Assembly: GCA_022843465.1 (NCBI GenBank) | Contig: JALHNO010000002.1 | Location: 186,001-250,000 of the forward strand | DNA length: 64,000 nt | Direction of reading: 5' to 3' | DNA from: Pseudomonadota bacterium | GTDB lineage: Bacteria > Pseudomonadota > Gammaproteobacteria > Xanthomonadales > Ahniellaceae | Part shown: positions 33,049-40,845 of the stretch, in pieces | Layout of the letters: every line of letters begins with the position of its first letter | How positions within the stretch are numbered: position 1 is the stretch's first letter | Notes under the pieces: model-generated | Database searches by the model: none | What the model was told of the DNA's origin: nothing | What the model saw: only the letters and a program-made list of their open reading frames with translations | Position numbers and translations under genes: made by a program

Positions 33049-34146
33049 TCAGCCGGCATGCTCGAACTGCTGCAGCCCGGACAGCGTCGCCAGGATATCG
33101 GCATCGGCAACCGCCTCGACCAGTTCGGCCTGGCCAGCCGCGCGCCAGAGCACGAGGCGGAGCTTGCCGCTCTTTGCCTTCTTGTCGAGCCGCATCAGTT
33201 CCAGCAGATTCCCGGCGTCCAGATCGGGCGGAATCCGCGTCGGCAGACCGCAGCGCCGGATCAGTTGCGCAAGCCGCTCCGCATCCACCGCCGGCGCGCG
33301 GCCCAGCCGTGCCGACAACTGCGCTGCTGCCACCATGCCGATGGCCACGGCCTCGCCATGCAGGAAACGCACGTAGTGGGTTGCGGCCTCGATGGCATGG
33401 CCGAAGGTGTGGCCAAGGTTGAGCAGGGCGCGCTCACCCTGCTCGTGCTCATCGGCCTGGACGATGCGTGCCTTGTGCCGCACGCTGGTTTCGATCGCAT
33501 GCTGGAGAGCGTCTGCTTGCCGGGACAGCAGCCGCTCGGCGTTCTGCTCCAGCCAGTCGAGGAATTCGACGTCACCGAGTGCGGCATACTTGATCACCTC
33601 GGCCAGACCGGCGCGCAGCTCGCGCTCCGGCAGGGTCTGCAGGGTTTCCGGGTCGATCAGCACCAGACGCGGCTGATGAAACGCGCCGACGAGGTTCTTG
33701 CCCTGCGGCAGGTTGACGCCGGTCTTGCCACCCACGGAAGAATCCACCATCGCCAGCAAGGTCGTTGGCAGCTGCACGAAATCGATTCCGCGCATCCAGA
33801 GGGCCGCCGAGAATCCGGCCAGATCACCGACCACGCCGCCACCGAGGGCAACGATGGTGGCATCGCGGCTGGCGCCCATCGCCGACAGTTCGGCGAGCAC
33901 CCGGCCGACGTTCTCGAAGGTCTTGTGCGCCTCGCCGTCGGGCAATAGAAAGGTCCGCTGGCGATGTCCGGCAAGGCCCGGCAGCACGCTATCGAGATAG
34001 AGGGGTGCAACCGTCTCGTTGCTCACTACCAGCACATCGCGCCCGCGTAGATGTCGGCCAAGCAATCCGGCGTCGGTCAGCAGGCCGGAGCCGATATGCA
34101 CCGTATAGCTGCGCTCGCCGAGTGCGACCGTGATACCTGTGCTCAT
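33049..34146 (-). CDS. aroB: 3-Dehydroquinate synthase
   Basis: 365 residues. NAD-binding GGGVVGDLAGFSAA, the PTTLLAMVDSSVGGKTGVN segment, and metal ligands in AEVIKY and HTFGHAIE are all visible. It forms 3-dehydroquinate from DAHP in the shikimate pathway. The ATG at 34146 overlaps the aroK stop (ATGA), the classical aroKB pair. Confidence 0.97.
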   Translation of the reverse strand: MSTGITVALGERSYTVHIGSGLLTDAGLLGRHLRGRDVLVVSNETVAPLYLDSVLPGLAGHRQRTFLLPDGEAHKTFENVGRVLAELSAMGASRDATIVALGGGVVGDLAGFSAALWMRGIDFVQLPTTLLAMVDSSVGGKTGVNLPQGKNLVGAFHQPRLVLIDPETLQTLPERELRAGLAEVIKYAALGDVEFLDWLEQNAERLLSRQADALQHAIETSVRHKARIVQADEHEQGERALLNLGHTFGHAIEAATHYVRFLHGEAVAIGMVAAAQLSARLGRAPAVDAERLAQLIRRCGLPTRIPPDLDAGNLLELMRLDKKAKSGKLRLVLWRAAGQAELVEAVADADILATLSGLQQFEHAG

Positions 34147-34685
34147 GCGGCTGCCGAACGCCGCAACCAATGCTGGTCGAGCAACTGGATTGCGCGTTGC
34201 GCACTGCGTCCGACCGAACCGTTCTCGGCAGGCAACTGGATATCCGCGATGCTCTCGTAGAGTGGGGTACGCAGGTCGGCCATTGCCTCCAGGCGTTCGC
34301 GCCGGTCCGGCGCCCGCAGCAAGGGCCGTCGGTTGTCGCGCGCCAGCCGATTCAACTGCTGGGCAACATTGACGGCCAGATAGAGCACAAAACCATTCGA
34401 CTGCATGACGCTGCGGTTCTCCGGGTCGAGAATGGCGCCGCCGCCGGTGGCGATGACGGCACCGCTGCCGCTGGCGAGTTCCTTCAGCAGGCGCGCTTCC
34501 CGGGTGCGGAAGCCAGGCTCGCCTTCCACTTCGAAAATCAGGCTGACATTGACGCCGGTACGCCGCTCAAGCTCGTCATCCATGTCGAGGAACGGCAGGC
34601 CGTAGTGCGCGGCGATGCGCCGGCCGACCGTACTCTTGCCAGCGCCCATCGGTCCCACGAGAAAAAGGTTGGAGCTGGGATTCAT
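34143..34685 (-). CDS. aroK: Shikimate kinase
   Basis: 180 residues. Walker A GPMGAGKS is at 11-18. Shikimate-binding residues occur in DMDDELERRTG and in IATGGGAILDPENR, and the lid carries RPLLRAPDRRERLEAM. It phosphorylates shikimate with ATP. First gene of the aroK-aroB operon. Confidence 0.96.
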   Translation of the reverse strand: MNPSSNLFLVGPMGAGKSTVGRRIAAHYGLPFLDMDDELERRTGVNVSLIFEVEGEPGFRTREARLLKELASGSGAVIATGGGAILDPENRSVMQSNGFVLYLAVNVAQQLNRLARDNRRPLLRAPDRRERLEAMADLRTPLYESIADIQLPAENGSVGRSAQRAIQLLDQHWLRRSAAA

Positions 34686-34923
34686 GATCGTCAGCGTTGC
34701 GCGTCTGCACCGATGCTATTGAGGCGGGCAGTGTAAGTCCAGCGCCGCTGCACCGGATTTTCGTGCTCGTGAAAACGCCGCCTGGCCGCTGCGCACCGGA
34801 AACCGCCGGCACGCCGACCACGGCCATGGGCGATGCCCTGTCGGTGCCCGTCGCATGGCTGGGTCGGTGATGGTGTCCTGTCCGGCCACCTCCTGCTAGC
34901 ATGCTCTGTCACTCGACTGCTTC

Positions 34924-35484
34924 ATGCCCATGATCCGATTCGCCGTAACCTTCATGCTCGTTCTCGGGGGCTCTTTCTGGGCCTACATCCTGGTACCCGT
35001 GCAGAACCACGTGATCCTGCCCTTCACATCTGCGCTGGCCTGGATCTGCACCAGCCTGATCCATGTGTTCGATGACAATGTGGTCGCTGCCGGCAAGATC
35101 ATTTCTTCGCCGCAGACCGGTTGGGCGGTGTCGATCGAGCCCGGCTGCAATGGCGTCGAGGCCGTGATCATTCTGGCGGCGGCGCTGCTGGCCTTTCCGG
35201 CACCATGGAAGCACCGGATCGTAGGATTCGTGCTTGGATTTTTTGCAATCCAGGGACTCAACATCGTACGCATCATCAGCCTCTTCTACATCGGGCTGTG
35301 GGAGCGCAATGCCTGCGTGCCGGGTGAGCCCTGCCACACCGTCTGGTTCGAGTGGTTCCATCTCTATCTCTGGCAGGCGCTGATCATCCTCGATGCGCTG
35401 GTGGTCTGGTTGATCTGGCTGCGCTATCTGCCGCGACACCCGCGTCCGCAGCCGCCTCAGCGGCCGACGCCTGCACTTGCCTGA
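34924..35484 (+). CDS. xrtH: Exosortase H
   Basis: 186-residue integral membrane protein with about five helices. The exosortase catalytic triad is in place: Cys75 in EPGCNGVEA, Arg116 in NIVRIISL and His146 in WFHLYLW. Exosortases cleave C-terminal sorting signals; the short XrtH type handles IPTL-CTERM proteins. The start is ATG 34924 or 34930 (neither with a clear ribosome site). No PEP/IPTL-CTERM target is seen nearby. Confidence 0.85.
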   Translation: MPMIRFAVTFMLVLGGSFWAYILVPVQNHVILPFTSALAWICTSLIHVFDDNVVAAGKIISSPQTGWAVSIEPGCNGVEAVIILAAALLAFPAPWKHRIVGFVLGFFAIQGLNIVRIISLFYIGLWERNACVPGEPCHTVWFEWFHLYLWQALIILDALVVWLIWLRYLPRHPRPQPPQRPTPALA

Positions 35485-36301
35485 TCCCGCCGCACCCGTA
35501 TTGATGGTGGGCTGCGGCGATCTGGGCGCGCGTATCGCGCACGCCCTGAACCGCCGCCACCAGCAGGTCTGGACCCTGACACGAAGTGGTGGCGGGCCCT
35601 GGCCGGCGTTGTGCGGCGATGTCACCAATCCGCAAAGTCTGCCGCCGCTGGCCGGGCGTATCGGGACTCTGGTGTACTGCCTGACCCCACAGGCGCGCGA
35701 AGAGTCCGCTTATCGCCGCATCTTTGTCGAAGGTCTCCGGCATGTCATAGCCGCCGCTTCGGCCGAAGCTGTTCCACGCGTCTGTCTTGTTTCCAGCACC
35801 GCTGTCTACGGCGACGCCGGCGGTGGCTGGGTCGACGAGGACAGCGAATGTCGGCCGGATGGGTTCAATGGTCAGGTACTTCGCGAGGCCGAGTCGCTGT
35901 GCCTGTCGGCCGGCCCGGAGAATCTGGTTTTCCGCCTCGGTGGCATCTATGGGCCAGGCCGCGACTCGCTGATCCGCAAGGCGCGCGCGCGCGCGTTCGA
36001 TGATAGCGAGGCCTCGGACTGGGGCAATCGGATCCATGTCGAGGATGCGGCCGAGGCAATCGCGCAACTGGTTGTGGCCAGACATCGCGGCATCTTCAAT
36101 ATCGTCGATCCGTCGCCCGCAGCGCCCACCGAGGTTGTCGCCTGGATCGCAGCGCAACTGGGTCTGCTCGAGTCGCCCACGGGCGGCACGGCGCGCAACC
36201 TGGGTGGCCGCAGGATCAGCAGTCGCCGACTGGCCGAGGTCGGCTTTGCCTGGCGCTATCCCGACTATCGAAGTGGCTACGCAGAACTGATTCGCCCATA
36301 G
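35477..36301 (+). CDS. NAD-dependent epimerase/dehydratase, YeeZ-like
   Basis: 274-residue extended short-chain dehydrogenase. The nucleotide-binding motif GCGDLGARIA is close to the N-terminus, and VCLVSSTAVYGDAGGG plus REAESLCL cover the family strand and central region. No YxxxK is obvious (the position reads REAESL), so catalytic activity is uncertain. The start is unclear: TTG 35477 overlaps the xrtH stop, and ATG 35504 would remove nine residues. YeeZ-like proteins have no settled function. Confidence 0.78.
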   Translation: MPDPAAPVLMVGCGDLGARIAHALNRRHQQVWTLTRSGGGPWPALCGDVTNPQSLPPLAGRIGTLVYCLTPQAREESAYRRIFVEGLRHVIAAASAEAVPRVCLVSSTAVYGDAGGGWVDEDSECRPDGFNGQVLREAESLCLSAGPENLVFRLGGIYGPGRDSLIRKARARAFDDSEASDWGNRIHVEDAAEAIAQLVVARHRGIFNIVDPSPAAPTEVVAWIAAQLGLLESPTGGTARNLGGRRISSRRLAEVGFAWRYPDYRSGYAELIRP

Positions 36302-36480
36302 TGCGTTGCGCAGGGCCCGGGACCGTCGCGGCAGGCGGCTTCAGGCAGAATTTGTCCAGGAGCGATGTGAATGCGGGCGTGCTGCCGAACGTCTGCGGGT
36401 GCTGGCCTTGTGCAGACGTGGTGGCTGAGGGGTAGACTTCGGCCACCCGCACCGGGTTGAGCGCATTCGAGGAATCCGTC

Positions 36481-36690
36481 ATGGCATCAGATGTAGCGAA
36501 AGTGATCGAAGTCACGGCAGCATCCAGCAAGGGATTCGAGGATGCGGTGCAGTCCGGGCTGAAGAAGGTGGGCAAGACGGTACGTCACATCAAGGGTGCC
36601 TGGATCAATGACATCAATGTCGTCACCAATGACGACGGCAAGATCAGCGAATGGCGCGTCAACATGAAGGTGACCTTCCTCATCAGCTGA
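36481..36690 (+). CDS. Dodecin, flavin-binding small protein
   Basis: 69 residues, the standard dodecin length. VIEVTAASSKGFEDAVQ and the central Trp of GAWINDINV (flavin-stacking position) identify the family, and the last strand is EWRVNMKVTFLI. Dodecins form 12-mers that store riboflavin or FMN. The ATG at 36481 has GAGGA 7 bp upstream. Confidence 0.93.
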   Translation: MASDVAKVIEVTAASSKGFEDAVQSGLKKVGKTVRHIKGAWINDINVVTNDDGKISEWRVNMKVTFLIS

Positions 36691-36750
36691 CGCCCGACTC
36701 GGAAGCCGGTGCACGCGCGTGCCCGCCGCGGCGCCTGAAGGTGGCCGGGC

Positions 36751-36779
36751 TTCCCATTGTGTGGTGCTTGGCCTAATCT
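36751..36779 (+). promoter_or_regulatory. Possible promoter of the OmpR-type regulator
   Basis: TTCCCA (36751-36756), a 17-bp spacer and TAATCT (36774-36779) lie about 100 bp before the regulator gene. A perfect 12-bp palindrome (GCACGCGCGTGC, 36711-36722) lies 29 bp upstream of the -35 and could be a binding site or part of the dodecin terminator. Confidence 0.3.
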
Positions 36780-36876
36780 TTGTGCAAGTTCCGTGGTCTG
36801 GCTGCGGAGAACGGTTCCGAGCCGGAAGCGTTCGTGCGGTGGCACACAATCATCACTACAAATGGATTGAAGACCA

Positions 36877-37584
36877 ATGGCGACAGGAACAGTAGTGGTC
36901 GGATTGCTCGAGGACGATCAGGACCAGGCGGATCTGATCCGTGTCTGGCTGGAAGCCGCCGGCTATCAGGTGCGCTGGTACGCCGACAGCAAGGAGTTCC
37001 GCCGCAAGCTGGGCGCCGAGTCGATCGACCTGCTGGTACTCGACTGGAATCTCGGCACGCAGACCAGCGGACTGGAAGTGCTGGAATGGATGCGGCAGTC
37101 CGCGCACCAGCGCTTGCCGGTGGTGTTCCTGACTGCGCGCACGTCCGAACAGGACATCGTCACCGGGCTGCAGGCCGGCGCAGACGACTACGTGGTGAAG
37201 CCGGCCAAACAGGCGGAGCTGCTCGCCCGTCTGGCCAGTGTGCTGCGCCGGACCGGGGTCAATGTCCAGGCCGCCAGCTGGCTCAGCGAGCTTGATCCCT
37301 ATCAGATCGACATGGAGCGACGCAGCATCCGGATCAACGATGAAGACATCGAACTGACCGATCGCGAGTTCGATCTGGCCTCGTATCTGTTTCGTCGCCA
37401 TGGCCGGATTGTCAGCCGCGAGGCGCTGCTGGAAAACGTCTGGAACCTCAGTGGCGACGTCAATACCCGTACCGTTGATACCCATGTCAGCAGACTGCGC
37501 AAGAAGTTGCAGCTCAGCGGTGATAATGGCTGGGCGTTGAGTGCGGTGTACCAGCATGGCTACCGGCTTGAACAGGTCAAGTAG
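36877..37584 (+). CDS. OmpR/PhoB-type response regulator
   Basis: 235 residues. The receiver domain (about 5-120) has the acidic pair in LLEDDQDQ, phosphoacceptor Asp56 (LLVLDWNLG), Thr in FLTARTS and Lys in DYVVKPAK. The winged-helix output domain (about 138-232) has LTDREFDLASYLFRRHG and NVDTHVSRLRKKL-like residues in the recognition region (RTVDTHVSRLRKKL). It is probably the transcriptional output of the hybrid kinase at 38702; the two genes flank the broken GTPase. A hairpin follows its stop, so it may be a separate transcript. Confidence 0.93.
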   Translation: MATGTVVVGLLEDDQDQADLIRVWLEAAGYQVRWYADSKEFRRKLGAESIDLLVLDWNLGTQTSGLEVLEWMRQSAHQRLPVVFLTARTSEQDIVTGLQAGADDYVVKPAKQAELLARLASVLRRTGVNVQAASWLSELDPYQIDMERRSIRINDEDIELTDREFDLASYLFRRHGRIVSREALLENVWNLSGDVNTRTVDTHVSRLRKKLQLSGDNGWALSAVYQHGYRLEQVK

Positions 37585-37599
37585 GCGCGTTGCGGCTGA

Positions 37600-37622
37600 G
37601 GCCTTCGCTGGAGTCGAAGGCC
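37600..37622 (+). terminator. Hairpin after the regulator gene
   Basis: GGCCTTCG (37600-37607) and CGAAGGCC (37615-37622) form a perfect 8-bp stem with a 7-nt loop, 15 bp after the stop codon. No U tract follows. Confidence 0.4.
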
Positions 37623-38205
37623 AGGGTCAGTGCTGAATCCAGGCGCCCTGCGAACGCCATCGATCTGCGCTCTGGCGCGCCGGCAGTTTCCTTGCCACGG
37701 ATGCGAGCGCCCTGGCGTTCGCACGATGGCGAGCGCCGCGCAGCCCGGCTGCCGCCGGATTGCGGGTTCGAGCCTGGCATGAGCTCCGTCGGGATGCCAT
37801 TCGTGCCGACCTGTGGAACCCCTGGTTTGACTGGGCCGCTCGCGGCTCCGCTTCCGTTCACGCCGCATGCCCGGCGGTTTCCGGCGCGAAAACCGCGGAA
37901 GCGTCCGTGTCTTGCCACGGATCCCGCTATGGCCAGACGGCGCCCTTGATGGTGGTTGCGCAATCAGGAAACCGTCGAACCGTCGCCACAGAGCCAGCCT
38001 GGTCGGTAGCCATCAGCCACCGTGGTGCATTCCGCTCCGCAACGGAAGCCGATTCCGGATCACCAGCGCGGACCGTGCGGACTACCCGCCTGGTCGTGCT
38101 TTTTCAGCGGGCAGCGCGGTGTCCCGGTTCCACGCCGATGTCACGGTGCTTGCCGCTACAATTCCGATCCGTGCCGCAATGGCGCAGTTGCGGTTCGAGT
38201 GCTTG
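37623..38205. other. Long gap without a recognisable gene
   Basis: About 580 bp, unusually long for this strand. No reading frame resembles a known protein, and frames are open on both strands, as expected from the GC content. It has a 12-bp direct repeat (CTTGCCACGGAT at 37691-37702 and 37911-37922) and a 10-bp inverted repeat (GCGAACGCCA at 37650-37659 with 37713-37722). TACAAT at 38157-38162 could be a -10 for the GTPase gene. The gap may be a decayed gene or an extended regulatory region. Confidence 0.4.
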
Positions 38206-38705
38206 ATGGCCGACTTTGCGCGCAAGTCATGTCTGCTGGGTGACTTTGGCCTGGGCAAGTACAGTCTGGTCACGCGTGTTTTGCGCCACGTTTTTTTTCG
38301 GATCGCTACCTGACTACCGTCGGAGTGAAAGTGGACAGTAAACAGATCCAGCTGGCTAATGATCCGGTCGAGCTGGTGATCTGGGACGTGGCCGGAAAAA
38401 GCGCGCTCGCTGCGCTCAATCAGACCTGTCTGCGCGGTGCCAGCGGCGTGATCGCGGTGGCCGACGGTACCCGCGAGCCGACGCTGCGCTCGGCACCCCA
38501 TCTGTTGATGCAGGCCAAGACGCTGTTGCAGGACCCGGCTGCCGTGATGCTGGTCAACAAGTTTGATCTTATCGATCGCTGGGAGGTTCCGCCTGCCGCC
38601 GTGGCCGAATCGCGCACGACCATGCCGGCGTCCGAGTCCAACGCAGTAACCGGGCAGGGCATCGACGCCGCGTCCGAGGATATCGCTGCCCAGGTGGCGC
38701 AATGA
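38206..38705 (+). pseudogene. Ras/Rab-like small GTPase interrupted by a frameshift
   Basis: Two frames together encode a small GTPase of about 165 residues. The first (38206-38313) gives MADFARKSCLLGD, a P-loop GDFGLGKYS and LVTRVLRH, then stops. The second continues with DRYLTTVGVKVDS (switch I/effector region), WDVAGKS (G3), NKFD (G4) and TGQGID near G5, ending at 38705. The shift falls in a run of eight T (38291-38298). The P-loop has Tyr where Thr or Ser should bind magnesium. The stop overlaps the kinase start (ATGA). It could be a pseudogene, a phase-variable gene or one using -1 slippage. Confidence 0.75.
38291..38298 (+). other. T8 run at the GTPase frameshift
   Basis: Read in the upstream frame, the run gives U_UUU_UUU (38292-38298), a classical -1 slippery heptamer, and a -1 shift there leads into the downstream GTPase frame. 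Removing two T also restores the frame and gives the spacing expected in Ras-family proteins. No clear stimulatory stem-loop follows. Confidence 0.6.
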
Positions 38706-40249
38706 GCCCGTCATTTCCCGACATCGTCGAGCGCCATCTGCGCGAGGTGCTGATTGATCAGGCGCACCCTCTGGTGCTCACCGTAAATGGCGCCTGGAAT
38801 CTGCAGGCGTGCTGCGGAGACAGTGCGTTCTGGGGCTTCGTCGAGGGGCAGCGCGATGAGGCGCTGGAAACCGTGCGGGATCTTTTTCTCGACGCCGATA
38901 CCGATGTCGGGCAGGGATTCCAGTTTGTTGAGTTGCCGCAGGGTCAGGCGGCGCATCTGCATCTGGTCAAGGACGGCGCACTCATGCATGTGGTGCTGCT
39001 GGATGCGCGCGGCGACAGTGAGCGGCAACGGGTAAGTCAGCAACTGGGCGATGAGGCTGAGTTCGCGGGTGTCGATAAAACGCGGGCGATCAGCCGATTG
39101 CAGCAGATCCGCAGCGAACTGGAGCGTCAGCGCGAGCGGCTGGAGGAAGCCAATGCGCTGAAGAGTGCTTTCATGGCAACGCTTTCGCACGAGTTCCGCA
39201 CGCCGCTGACGTCGATATTCGGCTATCTGCATCTGCTTGAGCGCAGGCTCGCGGGCGATGCCGCGACCCAGCACTCACTGCGCGCGATTCGCCGCGGTGC
39301 TACCCACCTGCTGGGGCTGTCGGAGAATCTGCTGGAATACGGTCGTGGCGAGTCAGGCCGGGCGCAGCTGAACCCGATTCGCGTGGAGCCTGAGCAGCTT
39401 GCCGAAGACTTGCGGGTGATGTTCGCGCCCCTGGCGCGCGAGGAAGGTCTGGACTTGACAGTCGAGTCGGAGACGGTACCGGTCCCCTTGATCCACGACG
39501 AAGTGCGCGTCCGTCAGATCATGATCAACCTGATCTCCAACGCGATCCGCTATACGCCGCGCGGAAGCGTGCAGGCCAGTGTGCGCTGGAATGGCAGCGC
39601 CCTCGTGCTGCGCGTCGCCGATTCCGGAATCGGGATTCCTGCCGAGTTGCGTTCCGCGATTTTCAAGCCCTTCAATGCGGGCGGCCAGCAGGGCAGCAAG
39701 GGTGCTGGCCTCGGGCTTTCGATTGTCAGGCGACTGGTCGAGCAGATGCAAGGCAGCCTGGGTCTTGACTCGGTCCCGGGTGAAGGTACCCGTTTTGAAA
39801 TCGTCCTGCCGCCACTCGGCAGTGCCCAATCCGCCGCTGAATTGAAGCAGCATTCGGGTGCGGATACGAAGTCCAGTTCGATGGGTGGCATCGCCCTGGT
39901 GGTTGATGATGATGTGGACATCCGCGCTTTGGTGCGCACCCTGCTGCGCGATCTTGGTTTTGAGGTGCATACCGCGGCCGACGCCAGCGAGGGCTTCGAA
40001 GCCGCCATGCGGCTGCGACCGGACATCGCCATCATCGATGTGCAGATGCCGGGACTGTCCGGCAATGCAGCGGTTTCCCGTCTGCGCGCGAATGGCTACC
40101 AGGGCATGATCATGATGCTCTCCGCCGATGATTCACCGGAAGCCCGTGCGTCCTCGCTGGCTGCCGGCAGCGACAGTTATCTGACCAAACCAATCAATAT
40201 CGAGCGCTTTGTCCGTAGCGTGCGTTCGGCAGTGGAGAACCCCGGATGA
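38702..40249 (+). CDS. Hybrid histidine kinase (HisKA-HATPase-receiver)
   Basis: 515 residues, no membrane segment. The N-terminal 110 residues look like a small cytosolic sensor (LVLTVNGAWNLQACCGD) of unnamed type, then a coiled coil (about 118-150). HisKA has His163 in LSHEFRTPL. The ATPase domain carries NLISNAIRYT (N box), ADSGIGIP (G1) and GAGLGLSIV (G2). The C-terminal receiver (about 395-513) has Asp446 (IIDVQMPG) and Lys in SYLTKPIN. It overlaps the GTPase stop (ATGA), so the two genes are translationally coupled. Phosphate may pass to the OmpR-type regulator. Confidence 0.93.
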   Translation: MSPSFPDIVERHLREVLIDQAHPLVLTVNGAWNLQACCGDSAFWGFVEGQRDEALETVRDLFLDADTDVGQGFQFVELPQGQAAHLHLVKDGALMHVVLLDARGDSERQRVSQQLGDEAEFAGVDKTRAISRLQQIRSELERQRERLEEANALKSAFMATLSHEFRTPLTSIFGYLHLLERRLAGDAATQHSLRAIRRGATHLLGLSENLLEYGRGESGRAQLNPIRVEPEQLAEDLRVMFAPLAREEGLDLTVESETVPVPLIHDEVRVRQIMINLISNAIRYTPRGSVQASVRWNGSALVLRVADSGIGIPAELRSAIFKPFNAGGQQGSKGAGLGLSIVRRLVEQMQGSLGLDSVPGEGTRFEIVLPPLGSAQSAAELKQHSGADTKSSSMGGIALVVDDDVDIRALVRTLLRDLGFEVHTAADASEGFEAAMRLRPDIAIIDVQMPGLSGNAAVSRLRANGYQGMIMMLSADDSPEARASSLAAGSDSYLTKPINIERFVRSVRSAVENPG

Positions 40250-40845
40250 GCGCCATCCTGCTCGACCCTGAGATCCTGAGCACATTCCAGGATCTGCAGG
40301 CACAGGCCTACGACGTCGGTGAGCCCGATCCCACGGCGATGACGCTGGCGACGGCTGATGGCGGGGGGCGGGTTTCGCTGCGCGCAGTTCTGCTCAAGCA
40401 CGTGGATGAGCGTGGCTTTGTCTTCTACACCAATCTGGAAAGCGACAAGGGTCGCCAATTGGCCGCCAACCCGCGCGCCGCGCTCTGTTTCCTCTGGATG
40501 CGTCTGCGCAACCAGGTTCAAGTGCGCATCGAAGGTGCCGTCGAGGCGGTAGCCGATCACGACGCCGACGCCTATTTTGCCAGGCGCCCGCGCGAGAGCC
40601 AGATCGGGGCCTGGGCCTCGAAGCAATCGCAGACACTCCCCGATCGGGCGACCTTCGATCAGCGCATGCAGGAATTCGAGACGCGCTTTGCGGGCGGCCC
40701 GGTGCCGCGGCCGCCGTTCTGGTCGGGTCGGCGGGTCTGCCCCGATATGGTCGAATTCTGGTACGGCGCGCGCTACCGTTTGCACCAGCGTGATCGCTGG
40801 GAATTTGTCGACAGCCAATGGCAGCGCCGGCTGCTTTATCCGTGA
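40246..40845 (+). CDS. pdxH: Pyridoxamine 5'-phosphate oxidase
   Basis: 199 residues. FMN-binding residues lie in RVSLRAVLLKHVDERGFVFYTNLESDKGRQL, read in parts, and the C-terminus has PPFWSGRRVCPDMVEFW and HQRDRW, typical of PdxH. It oxidises PNP or PMP to PLP. The start overlaps the kinase stop (ATGA). YggS, which handles PLP, is also in the window but not linked. Confidence 0.96.
   Translation: MSAILLDPEILSTFQDLQAQAYDVGEPDPTAMTLATADGGGRVSLRAVLLKHVDERGFVFYTNLESDKGRQLAANPRAALCFLWMRLRNQVQVRIEGAVEAVADHDADAYFARRPRESQIGAWASKQSQTLPDRATFDQRMQEFETRFAGGPVPRPPFWSGRRVCPDMVEFWYGARYRLHQRDRWEFVDSQWQRRLLYP

Noticed and set aside
34686-34923. Possible gene between aroK and xrtH
   Set aside because: Frames there lack ribosome sites and any similarity; best seen as the divergent promoter region.
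37691-37922. 12-bp direct repeat as evidence for a mobile element
   Set aside because: Only one pair, no terminal inverted repeats or transposase remains between them; kept only as a note for the gap.
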